Shown: piece after piece, positions 1 to 13,089 of the stretch
Layout: every line of letters starts with the position of its first letter
Position numbering within the stretch: the stretch's first letter is position 1
Source: Auanema rhodensis
Taxonomy: Eukaryota > Nematoda > Chromadorea > Rhabditida > Rhabditidae
NCBI GenBank assembly: GCA_964057225.1
Contig: OZ059900.1
Coordinates: 9,806,501-9,870,500 of the forward strand
DNA: 64,000 bases
Direction: 5' to 3'
Position numbers and translations under genes: made by a program
Notes under the pieces: model-generated
The model's database searches: none
What the model was told of the DNA's origin: nothing
Seen by the model: only the letters and a program-made list of their open reading frames with translations

Positions 1-1669
1 AGAGAAAGGAGAGAGAGGAAAAGAGAGAGAGAGAAAGACGAGAAGACTTGAGTCTTTGGAATAGAAGGAAAACGATGAGAGTTGTCCAACAAAAATGCGG
101 TAAGTCCATCAATTTTGGATTAAAGAAGCCGTGAAAGCATGCAGGACTTTTCTCGTCATCCGGTTCTTAAACGTATTCGTTTGACGGTTCTCGTTAGACT
201 TTACGCTTTTCCAGATTATTTTTTATTTTACATTGCAAGTAGTTTCATTTTTAACCTATTATTCGATTTTTGAATATATTTTCAAGAAATATTGGCGATA
301 GATCTTTGCATAGTCCAAAAACACCAATTGAATGTTGCTTACTCCATCCTAGTCTGAAGTTTCTTACACTTTGTAAATTATTTTTCTTCAGTTCATATCA
401 TGAGAAAAAAAATTGTCGTCTTCGCTCGGAAGGCCATGCAGCTCATTAAATATGAGAAAAATATGTATAAAACCCGTATTTCTTACTATTCATAAATTGA
501 AAATTGAGTTCGTTTCTTATGTAGCAATCGAGTAGCGTATGTTCGTTGCTCTATGCAAGTGGACGTGAAGTCCATTCACATATTTGATTATTTGGCACCA
601 GATCTACATATTATAAACTATATGATATAGTATTTTCAATATAGTATATGGTTCTATTAGATATGCACATGTACATGTAACTCTTTTTCTACAATACTTT
701 GTGCAATTTCTTTTAAACGAACATCATTTACTCAATATAAATATGTGTATTCACGATATATAAATATATAATATTCTATATATACTATATCTACATATCT
801 CTATATGTGTGTACGTGCCATCAGCATAGACATACATATATTTATATTTGTTATCTAAGAAGAATTATATAAATATAAATTGTATTTTCTTGCTGCTCAT
901 CATTTTGCTTATTCTTGAATCATTCACGGCATTTTCTTTATTTTTCTTTTTATTCTTTTTTTTTGGCACACAAGAAAGCAAAACAAGACAATTGCATTAT
1001 ATGCTATAGTCTAGCATCCGTTTATACTATAGTACCTTCTAACGTATAGTTTAACTTAACTTTTATTGTCTATCAGTCATAGTAAAATACTAGAAAAAAA
1101 GACGAAATAACACTAGAAAAAGTTAGAAACTCAACACTCATATGCTTCCAAATCATCATGAGCATCTGCATTTCATAATCTTCGGCTTGTGTTCTAAAAC
1201 TTTTTATGTTCTAAACAATAAAACCGTATGATATTTGAATATTTTGCTAGCCATATGGCTTTGATGCATGATTCTGTCTCAACATGTCTACGAAACTATA
1301 TGGATGATTCGCTTGTTACTACTTTTATTCTGTTTTAATTTATTTCATGGGAGGGCGAGTACGAGTAAGTATCATATTCCATTTTCGTTCTATAATTTCT
1401 ATGCGCAGTGGTATTGAGCAGCTTAGTACAACAAATAATCAGGCTGTTCAATTCTTATTTCACTCAATACTTGCAATTAGTAATGTTTTGTAATTTGCCA
1501 CGTCTTTTTGTCGATTACGTAGTTTTAAATGAGGCGAAATGGCAGTCAGCAGCTGCTATTCCGTTCCGTAAGACAAAGGCAGACAAAAAACCGATAAGAA
1601 AATGCAAGCTTAAGAGAGAATGACAGATGAAAGGTAAGAAAAAGAGAGAGAGGCAAAGGTCAGAAAGAA

Positions 1670-1702
<33 letters not shown>

Positions 1703-4700
1703 GAAAGCATCTGTAGTATACGAAGAATAACAGAGAGAATAAGGAAAAGGAAGAGAATGAAAGGAGAAACAATAAAAGATCTTCTCTTCCTTTTAAGGCT
1801 ATTCATTCATTCATTCGGTTTGTGTCTGAAGACACGGAATCATTCTAGAGCGGAAGCGTTGATGTACCTCAACGTTGTACTCTATTGCATTTTCTAGAAA
1901 TAGCAAAACAAAAGAATGAATTATAGCATCAAAGCGTCTTTAAATAAGACTTTTTTCTTTCATTTTCCCTATTTTTTTTCATAAAAGTTAGAACCAGCTA
2001 GATGTATGTATATCTATGATGTATCCTATGTACTCTAATCTCCAGCTAAAATCCAAATTGAATTATATGCTTATTTATTTTTTATATTTTTTTCAATTTC
2101 ATTATTTTCGTAACACTCTTTTTCACTTTTTTCATATTTTTCTCATATTTTCAACACTATACATCGATATTTTCTTTTTTTCTTGTCTTAAGAAGTACTA
2201 TTTTGAAAAGTTTAATCATTTGAAATTTCGTGCTTCAGCATTACTTATAAAGAAATTAATTTCTCTTTGCCTTGCTCTATTTTACAACCCAAATACTCAT
2301 AAATGCTCAGATTTTCATTATCGCATCCGAATCCTCCAATGCAATAGTATTTTGATCTTCTCTTTCGTTGTGTCAGTGAGATTTATGAATCAGCGGTTTT
2401 CAATCTACTGATTTCGTTTCTTTAGCACTTCCATATCGTTTCGTTGGTCATATGTCATATTGCTGTCATTCTATAAGATTATACACACATAGGGGGGCTT
2501 GGCATTGTAAGCATTTTTTCTGTTCCTCTTTGTTGGGTTGTGCTCCTTCACTTACATGTTCATCCTCACACGTCCCTACTTTGACTTATTTAGATTTTCG
2601 TTTTGGCCTTTTGCTTGTTATGTATCCTTTTCATCTTTTCTCCTTCTTCCAACAACTCCAACAACTGAGCATGGCATCGTGAATGTCCACACGATTTTCA
2701 AGCTGGTCATCAGTTCAGCAGTTTGACGATGCTAGCATCTCCCTAAAGGCTTGTTGCCCGCACAATACATAAGAACAGCAGTAAGCAGTCATATATTGCC
2801 CTAGTGGCAAGGAGGGTGATGCAGATGAGGAATATAAATAGGAAAAAGATGTAGAGAAGGCGTTCTATGAAGTTTAAAACTGAGAACAGAGAATTGCCAA
2901 AAATCTTGAACAATTACTCGCAAGTTTTGGTCTCTATATTTTCTTTTCAAAATGAAAAAAATGTACGAAAAACTTGTAGTTAAACTTCTCTACTCAAGTA
3001 TTTTTCTTTTGTTTTTCTTTAATCTTTGAATATTCTTTGTTCTCAATTATCTTTTTCAATCTTGTTTATTTTTTCGCAACTTCTTGACCATTTATCGGAG
3101 TTGAATATCGGTCACATATGGGAACATATGTTCAGGTGTCTCATGGGATTGCAATCGCACACATGATAAGATGTGCGTGATGAAGATCCTCATATTCTTA
3201 TGAATACATTATCACTAAATGTTTCTTGTAAACCTGAATGTTTTATATTTTTCGCCAAAATTTTAATTTTCAAATATTTGTTTTTTAGTATTTTTCATCA
3301 TTTTTTTTCAAGAATTGATAATAATTTCATGTTTTTCTCACCTATGAGTCTTATTTCAATATTTTCAAAAATATAAACACAACCCATCAATTGAAATCGA
3401 AAAAATTAGAGAAATTTCAATGTATTTGACAATTTGACAATAGAAATTGCATTGATTTCTCTTTTTCACATTTCTTCGGAAGCCATCTTTCTATTAGATT
3501 TTTTTTGATAAAACTCATCTTAAGTCGTTATGACATTCATCAAATTACCATTTTTTACATGTAAAGCTTTAAAATTTTTTATTGCAAACGCATTAAGATC
3601 CTCTTTTTTTCTTCTTTCATTTGCTCAGATCATTGTGTTCATCATCAAATGTTCGTCATCTATTTTGACGAGTATGACCGCAAAAATCAGGATTGACTGA
3701 AAAGACGGAAAATTGACAGCTCATTTTTGCTTTTTCTGTTTTTTTTTTTCGTTTTTTTCTCTGTTGCTCAATAATGGCTTAAAAAACTTGGAAGATGTAC
3801 CAGTCCAAAAACTGTCACAAACGAATGTTCTAGTGATATGTAACTGAGGACTTACACTCTTGCTCGATTTCAGCTTTGTATACTCATTTTGAAAATCATC
3901 AACTTTATCAGAAACTGGAACACAATTCTAAAACTTTAGTCTTTTTCCGCCCATGCCACCTCGTTTTTTCAATCTAGTTTTATGAGTTTTTCCAACTGTT
4001 GCCACTTGGGTTTATATAATTAATAGGAATTGTTTTAAAAAAAGTATTAATGGCATGACAACTTCTGTCCATGCTGTCTTAATCTCCTGCTGCCAGCCTG
4101 AATCATTAGTTTTCCTCTCTTTTCTTTTGCAATTCTAAGCCTAGCATTATCACTTTTTCTTCACTAAAACACAAAAAAAACAGCAAAATCTAAAAAAAAT
4201 TTGGAAGTTTTCTTTGACTTGACAAATGTTTCATGAATTTTCTATTTAATTTTAAAATCCAAATTTTTAGCTAGCTTTTCCTGAAGTTATTTCTTACTCA
4301 TCTACTTTTTCTCATGCTAGTCTGAGATGTCTGATTTTGATTAGAAAATTAAAATTTTAAATAAATTTTCTGAATCTGTCATTGTTTTTCTATGTTTCCA
4401 TATGTACCACGCGATCGTATTATATATTAATCAAAAATTCTTTATCTATTCGAAGTAAATTCAGATAGGGGATAGGCTTATCAAATGAGTAGGCTTCCCG
4501 CTTCCAGGTTCAATGTTCAGGCCACCTAAAGTAAGTTAAATCACGTTTCGAATTCAGTGTTGTAGAAGAGAATATCATAATTCGTTCATCTATTGCCAAA
4601 CATATTTTACAATTTGAGATGAACCTTGAGAAACAAATATATAAATTGTGTGAGAGATAGTGCGTGTTGGAAAGCATGCACTGAATGACATGAAGTAGAT

Positions 4701-7700
4701 CGAATTAAGATAATATTATTTTGAAATACAGGAATAATATTCTGTGAGAGTAACAACAGCTACTTTTCCTTGTTCGTCTCCTCACACACTTTTCACCAAA
4801 AAAAGAATTAATTATCCAGCAAATGTGAAGCAAATGTTCATTTTCTAATTTTCTACTTTATGTTTATGTCGTGTTGTGAGTATATATTGAGTGCATGTTA
4901 TTGATAACCAATTTTATTTGTTGTAAATATATAGTTTGAATTATAAGATATATATATATATATATAGTTAATCTTTAAATTCAAACTATATATATAAAAT
5001 AAAACATAAACTATAAATAACTAAATATTAGATTTATCATATAATATGTAGAATAATGAGTTTATTGGACTATAAAAAAATATAATATATATATACATAT
5101 ATACTAGTTTATGTTATAAATTCTAATCTATATTAGATAGTTTATGATTATTATTAAACATTTTATAATATTTTTACATATTTCAAAATATTATTATTGT
5201 TCATGAAAATTGCCAGCTGCATAGTTCTTTGTTGATAGAGTATCAATGTGACAGCTATTTGATTATATCATGTTTTTCGGCAATGATATCAATTCTGATA
5301 ACTTCCTCTTTATACTCGTATTTCTTTCTACTATTTATATACTATATGCATATATGTATCGAAAGATATTCTTATAAATATATTCACATAGTTAGCTCAG
5401 AGATAGCTCATGTATTGAGAAAAATATTGTTACTTTCCCATCTCCGTCCCTTTCCTTTGCTCACTGTCTATTTTTCCATTCATAAGCTTCGATGATCAAA
5501 GTAAAATTTCCATTGTAGCTGTTAACATCATTTTCATTATTCATAGACATCTTATATGTTTACAATTGACCAAATTCTACTATATAGTTAAGCATTTTTA
5601 GTTATTCAAACAAGTACTATACTATATAATTAAAATGAAAACTAAAATATCTATTTATATAATATTAAATCTAAATTTTTTATTATATTTGTATATATTT
5701 TAACTTGTATTATATAGTTATACATCTATTTTTTATATATTCTCTTTTATAATCTTCTAATATTGTATTATAAGTATCTTTTATTATTATTTTAAGATAT
5801 CAGAAAAAAACCAGAACTGTACTCATATCCTTATATTTCTTTTTTTTAATTTGGGCTAATATCTTAACATCTATGGCCCATGCTGTCTATTTTGTTGGCC
5901 AATGGAAACAGCCATCGAAAAGAGTGTTCAAGCAGTCCCAACGGATTTTATGTAAGTCGCCAATAGATATGATAGAATATACATATTGGAAGAAAGTGTG
6001 ATTCGGCTCCTAAGCTCTGTTGTTTGATACTCTTTGCTCCCTGAATGTCATATACACAAGACATTCATATCTTTTTCTCTCTATATATGTTTAACTATAA
6101 TATATAGTATATGTGTAAAACATATTCTGTCATACAACGTTTATGCTGCTCACTAAAGAACAAGGAAAACGAAACGAAATGGAGTAAAAGCAGAAGAAGC
6201 TTTTCTTCATTTTTTTTTCTTGGCTTATATGCTCAGCTATTTCTTAGGGTTCTTTCTTGTGTATGTTCTAGAAAATTATGCATTAGAGCTTTTAAAAGAG
6301 TTGCAAATACACATATACTTATACATATATAGGCATATACACAATAGATATATAAGCAATGCAATAGAGAGATATCCAGCAAAAGTTGCAAAGCATTGAA
6401 AAATTGAGTAAAAGTTATAAAAATTCTCTCAATAATCATCATTTCTTCGCAAATTGCATGTGAAAAAGTGGTCAAATTTAATTATTTTATACAATTATTA
6501 ATATAATTTAATTAATATCCTCTAATGATGATTGTTAGAATTTCAAATATCTTTTCCTGAGCATTGGTGAATAGTACATTTTCAATATTTTGCAGAAATT
6601 CTCTGATTTCTGTTTGGAAAGATCCCCTTGTTACTTTGATTTCTGCAATATTGTTCATGTTGTCTTTTTGAAACTTTTTTCGGAAAAATGTATGCTGCAT
6701 ATCCCGTGAGGACATTACTATCTGTTCTTAACGTGCAGTCAACCTTATTTGATGCGTTAGACATTTTGTGCAACTCTTCAGATTATGCAGCTCATTTCGG
6801 AAAACATGAAGTTAATGCTTGTCTGCGCAAGACAGACGTTTACATTATGCGTGAACGTTGATGCTAAGATGTAGCAAAGCTGCTTTACTGCACATGTCAA
6901 TTGAATGCAAAAGTCCATCAACCAAGTAGGCCGTACGGCTTTAAATATATGAAAACGAAGTTCATTCTGACGGATTAGAACAGGAAATGAGACCAAATTA
7001 CATCATCATTATCATCATCTTCATCATACTTGGCTGTCATGTGGTATTTACGAGCAATCGCATGCTCTCTCGTATATGCTGCTGTCTATAAGGCACTGTC
7101 TCATCCACTTCGTTATTGTTGACCATAAGCCATTATTGCATTCATTTGAATACAGATGTGCGATGGATAATAAGCTTAAGAATTTGAAGATACAATCAAT
7201 GAAAATCGTAGAATAAGAGAAATATTCAATCTCAGCATTACTTTTCTTGAAAATTTGTAATGTAAGTATCGTAATTTGAGCCTTTTTCAATTTTTTTTCA
7301 TACCAAAGTAGAAAGCTGAAGACGGTGAACATTTTTTTTCAAGAAATTTAATGCATTCAAGGAATGGACAACAGAGTGAACAGACGAATAAATATTTCAT
7401 TTTGTTGGAAGAAAAAATGGAGAAGCCTAACGTTTCGCGTTCTTCAAGCTTTGAACAAACGTCATGAAAAGCTCTTTTCAAGGATTTATCTCTAATAACT
7501 AGGAGACGAAGAAGTTATGCAGATGGAATATTCAAGGTGACCTAAGCAACTAATCTGCCTATTGGTCGCGAAAATGAAAAATTACTTCTTTTTCAATATT
7601 TCAAAATGATCTTTCAAAAGAGGATCTAAAGAAAAAAATAATAATTTAGCTAACCATGAGAGAAAAAAACTGATAAACTGCTAACTTAGACAATACAAAT

Positions 7701-10700
7701 GCTCTGCTTTCATTGAAAAACTGATCAAAGCACCTACTTCAAAAGATGAAAGCTATGAAAGAGCAGAGTTGAGTTAATTGAAAGTTCATGCGCACCCTCT
7801 GATTTCTGCACTCCCTTTGTTTGCCTTAAACAAGCTTTTTTCTTTTTATTCTTCTTAGATTTATCAAATGAAACATTAAATCTAACCTCGTGGGGGTTTT
7901 ATTCAATTGCAGAATATAAGCTTCACTTTTAGCACACGCAGAACGATTAAGCTCTCTTCCGAATAGCATTAACTACTTGAAATCTACAGATCAAATTTCC
8001 ATCTAACAGTCATTTGAAACATTTATTCAATTGTTCTTGGGCACAGATTACACAATCTTATTTCACGTCAACAAACTGAGTTCAACATCAATGAATGAAT
8101 TCAATTCACAAAAAGGGAAGTAAACTATGTTGTGTAGAGTTTTGAATAATTGACATTTGACTGTAATGATCTCATTTCATTGCTCAACACAGTATGATTT
8201 CTATTTTTTTAATTCAAGTTAAAGATGACTGAACCGTTTCAAATAATGCGTTTTTTCTCAAGTGAAATTTCGCAATTTTCCAATCGAATAGACTAATGCC
8301 TGGTTCACAATTGCATTTTGAACACATTGCGAGCTCTGACCCCGTTTAGTGACCTATGAACTAGTGAAGAGAATGAGTAAGGTCCAGGCAGAGTGTATGA
8401 GAGAGCTAGATTGTTAGAAAGCAAGTTGCAATTGAATCTGTGACCAATAGAGCTACATCATCTTAACCCGTGTGACAGAGAAATGGTCCCATGGCGAGTA
8501 TGATTTCGACGAGCAAGTGTCCCTTTTGCTGTCTCATCCTCTTCTCTTGTCTTGCTCAAATTGGTCATCACACACTTGTTCGACGATATCTAAGCAGAGG
8601 GAAACTAAAGAACATCGTATATGGTCCTATATCTCATTCTGTCTGTATGATGAAAATATGAAGAGAGAGGATGAACGAAGAAGATCTTAACTTGTAGGAA
8701 AGATATGAAGAATGCAGAGTTGGAGAACATCTCCTTATCGCTTTCTCCTATTTCATTTTGGTCATTGTTATGGCTCATGGGGGTTAGAAACAACAATCTC
8801 TACAGAGAGCAATCTTTCAGTTATAATGCATGAATACTGCTTATGAATGATGGGCAACAACAAAGAATTTCCAATGAAAGTTCAGAATAAATGTCTTCCA
8901 TGCTGCAGATCTTAAGTTTTGCTCAAGTTCTAAGATCAGATATTGGAGAAGTGAAGATAAATATTCTGAATACTTGTTGTATATTTGCTATACAAGCTGG
9001 TTGTCTCTGCTCATTATGGCAGCTACAAGCAAGGAATGAAGCTTGAAAAGTAATTAAAAGTTTTTAACTGAATACGCATAGGTTTTTCAAAAAAAAAAAT
9101 CTCTTAGCGTCTTAAAGCTTGCCATATCAGCATATTCGGACCTAGATGTGTGTAATAATGAATAATACCTTTCATATCGAGTTTAGGTATTCTTTTCTTC
9201 TTTTTTCTCCCCTCTGCATTTATTTATTCAATTTTCTTTTACATATTTCGGGAAGTCAACAAATATTATTTGATGAAAGTCGAGAGAACAATGATTTATC
9301 TGACATGTTGCATTTAGAAGATATTTTTATATACAAGAATATGATAAAATTTGAAATATACATACAAACTTACAACAAAATATTATTATTTTTTGCATTT
9401 TGTTGAACCTTATACCAATATTTCATATACATGTACATAACCATGCGTTTTTGTTTTTTTTTCTAAAATTTCTTTCGTGAAAAATGCTCAAAAATCTATG
9501 ATAAATGACTCATATAACATAGGTTTCAAATTATAAAAATTTATACTAACTTTAACTTGAAACTTGAATATATTTATATATTTTTTTGATTTTGTATAAA
9601 ACATTTCACAAGAAATATATCATTTGTTCATTCAAGTCATTAGGGAACAAATGGTGTGAGCTGCTAAATGGTTGTCTTGGCAATACACGAAATAATGAGC
9701 ATGATGTGCTAAAATAAATATCTGACCGATTCAAACAAAGGTGACAGGTTTAGAGGAATACTCAAACAATTTCATCTTTTTTTTTGATTTTTTATGAATT
9801 TCGAGGCGAAAATAATTTAAATTTTGCCTTTTCGTCATGCGAAGTCGGAAGTAAAAACACGTTCTAGCATGATAAATGCTTTCTATAAATGGCATTAATA
9901 TAGGTTTATGGTGTTATACATGGTTATATTAGCTTTTTGACAGCATGTTCACTAGCCGTAGTATACTTTGAGAAAAAAAGTTTAAAACAAAGAAGCAGCT
10001 AGGCTGTACTTTTATAATTATATTTATAAATAATGAATATTGTTGTTATAATATTCATTAAATGTTATTATTTCAACTAAATGTTATCATTTTTGACAAG
10101 AGTGAATAGAAGAATGAATGAATCAATTGGCAAGTTTCCAAGCATTAAATGTCATAATGAGAAAGAGAGAAAAAGAGAGGGAGAGAGAGCAAAAGAGAAT
10201 TAGAAACTAGTGAAGTGTTAGAACTCAGAAACCGAAAGAACAAACGAATAGACTGGTAAAAAGATGAAAATATTCAATTTAATTAATAAAAATTTTGAAA
10301 TAGTCGCACAGGTTCATGCTTGACTGCATCGCTCATCCATCTTAATACTTCATATGTATTCATTAGGGCCTAAACGTATTACACTTCTTATATGTCAATT
10401 TTTGGCGTTAAATCGTTAAGACAGAAAGACATTTAATGAAACTATCGGCGGAAGCAGAATATGCTATCTATATTCTTTGAATAAAAACTACTTTTCTGCT
10501 CAAAATACCGCCACAGTTATTTTAATTTAGTAGCAAGTCTTCTGAAACAATCAGTTATTAAACGGAGAGCAGTTGCATTACAGCAGATTCTATTTCCTCA
10601 CGTACGTTCACAACTAATAGACGTTAGTGAATTAAAAAATTATTTACAACCAGGAAGAATAAAAAAATAAACAAAAAGTGAAAAACTCAATAAAAATGCT

Positions 10701-12900
10701 CAAAAGGCAGATATGATAGATGAGATAATCGTTGACAGCGCCAGCTTTTTAATCTTTTCAAACCATCTTCATATCTTGTTTTCTCTCTCTACCTCCCTCA
10801 ACCTTTTTCTGGATTTGAATATTAGCCGTCTGATAAATAATCGTTTGTTATATCTTTCAATCTTCCATAAGCTATTCGTATACAATGTTATGCTAATTGA
10901 AGTAAAAGCTAAGTATTTGATCTCTCCTTTTTATATTTCATATAGTTATATTGCCATTTTTCTATTCTCCTCTTTCCCCTCTCTCTCTCTCTTTCTCTCT
11001 CTCTCTATTTTCTTGAGTAGAATACTTTCAAGATGTGCTGAAGTAACAATGAGAGAAAGAGAGAATGTACTTGGCTCTTAAGTCAGCTGCAACTACTAGT
11101 TTGGCCAAAAATTCCCAATGACCACCTTGCCATTAATGCATATTGCATAACCTATACCTAGTTTATTCTACGCTCAATCCTGAATATTTGTTCTACTACG
11201 CTTTATACATTACTAATTCAGAAAGAGCAGTTGCAAAATCTTGATAAACAACATGACGATATAGAAGGGTATGACTTTATTTGAATTATCTCAAAGATTC
11301 TGCTGTTCGCGTGATGCAGAAACACAAACCTATAGTTTATAACGCATTGTTGTTATTAGATTCACACCTGATTGCTATGAAATCAATCAAATTTCATTGA
11401 AAAAACTAAAAAAATGTTTATATATTACAGAATCTGTCACTAGACATGCGTGTGAGCATGCGCGGATGGACATAAGTATACATGTAAGCTCATAAGCTTG
11501 TCACTCGTCAATTGCGATAATGCTCGATATCTCATATTATTTTAAAATTTTGAATCGCTTTTTCGGTGTTTCTCCAGAATTTCTTTTTTGGTATACATCT
11601 CAACTACTCTGAGTTGAACCTTTTTGAAGTAAAAATATGAAAAATACAATGAAGAGCGATCAAGAGCAATGAATATGAGGAAAAATGGAAGTTGGTGAGA
11701 AGGAAATGTCAAAGAAGTGAAAACGTGCTTTGCCAATGACTCTGCTTCTCCCTTGCCTTTCAATTTATTCCTCTCGTGCTCTCTCCTCATCTCCCTCTCT
11801 GCTCTTTCTGCCCTCCTCTTCATCACATTTGGTTCTTTCGTTCTCCTCTAACCCAGATCGGGCTACCCCCCCCCTTTTCCCCTTCTTTGCCTCCTTAACG
11901 TCCGCCCCCAACCAGGACGTGCCCGCCAGCTTCCACTTCACCGAGACTCGTTGTAGTACGTTGTGAACGTTTATCCCTAGCATTAAATCTGATATCACTT
12001 GTCAGTAAATTCAAAATATCTATTGAATCTATATTATTATTTCAATCAAAGCTAAGTATATCTCTTCCTTCAAGCTATTTTTATTGGCTTGAAGCAAGAA
12101 GTGCATCGTCAGCATAATCCTAATATATCGCAACATTCTCGATTCGGAAACGAGCTTTGCTAATTTGGTCTGACTTCACATCCTTAGCGAAGGTGTTGGA
12201 GATTTCATACCTGCTGATTAAAAGCATCTTCATTTTGTTTCAGCTATAGCTTCTACTTTGATTTCCTTTGAGTCACATCAGCTGATCTTCTGATTTCTCT
12301 TCCGATTACGTCTTTGTTTCGATTCTTTATATAAATCAGTCTCATCTGATCGTCTCTATCGGAGTTAAAGACAACATCTTCGTGACAACCACGTGTTTCT
12401 CAGATTGTACAACGTTTGTTGCCAATCAAGACATATCATCCAGTCGTCAATAAGTCTACGTAAATTGAATTAACGAAATGTATGCATACAGCCGTATGTT
12501 TCGCAACTGATTCATCACATATTCGCAAGATTTCGTCCAATTTCGTCTTCATAAGTCAGAGCGCCAAGCGTCTTCACATACTCAACTGCATTTCTATCAG
12601 AAACATTGCCACTTGCACATTATTATCAACATTGAAAAAGCCGTAGCGCAGCTGCAGCTGTAGCATATTCACTTCTTTATATACGTCTTATTGCTAACTA
12701 ATTATATTATATAATAATATAATCAACGTGTCTCTGCTTATTCAATTATTGTGGACTCGAAATGCCCTGAAGGCATTTATATAGATATTCTGATATTAAG
12801 AGAAGATACACATATATAGCATATACGCATAACGCATAAACTATATCTATATATCTCACTACTTTACCAACTTTTGTATTATCATATTCTTATAACTAAC
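1..12900. other. Gene-poor AT-rich region
   Basis: No protein gene can be supported here. The stretch is AT-rich with purine-rich (GA)n tracts at about 1-40, 1640-1765 and 10160-10195, a CT tract near 10978-11008, TA-rich patches near 4949-4967 and 12916-12930, and a short GC-rich pocket at 11855-11965. The open frames present are AT-rich, hydrophobic or low-complexity and lack convincing splice context. Since candidate 5' exons of the innexin gene lie downstream on the plus strand, some of this DNA may be its promoter or long 5' introns, but that is inference. Confidence 0.6.
1640..1765. repeat. Purine-rich (GA)n low-complexity tract
   Basis: Nearly pure A/G run with repeated gagaga blocks and few pyrimidines. 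Its complement gives a spurious Ser/Leu/Phe-rich reading frame on the minus strand. Similar shorter tracts occur at 1-40 and 10160-10195, and CT-strand versions at 10978-11008, 20140-20170 and 63345-63370. Confidence 0.8.
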
Positions 12901-13038
12901 TATATACTATTCATATATATATATATATACTTTTCGATTATTTTTTCGAAAAACTCTTCTTATATTCATTTCTGAATTGAAACAAAAAACTGTCCGGCTG
13001 TCGTGATATAATCATGATATCCGGTCCGGTCATATGAG

Positions 13039-13089
13039 ATGCACGGCAATGCTGCTCGCGGAGTTGCCATTAGACTCGGAAAGGCCAAG
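13039..13089 (+). CDS. Candidate distal first exon of the unc-7-like innexin gene
   Basis: An ATG opens 17 codons (reading MHGNAARGVAIRLGKAK) that stop exactly at a good donor, AAG|GTAAAT. The exon ends in phase 0, the phase required by the exon at 18973-19023, so the two can be joined without breaking frame. UNC-7 proteins are known to have long, alternatively started N-termini. The join spans about 5.9 kb and rests only on donor quality, ATG and phase. A second ATG at 13034 in another frame also runs to this donor. It could be chance. Confidence 0.25.

Noticed and set aside
75..1567. Two-exon model: ATG at 75 with donor at 99/100, then 1409-1567 with good acceptor and donor
   Set aside because: Phases agree, but the product shows no recognisable family and no further exon could be linked; likely chance in AT-rich DNA.
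2016..2411. 131-codon open frame and similar AT-rich frames in 1-18 kb
   Set aside because: Phe/Leu/Ile/Tyr-rich translations of T-rich DNA without codon bias or splice context.
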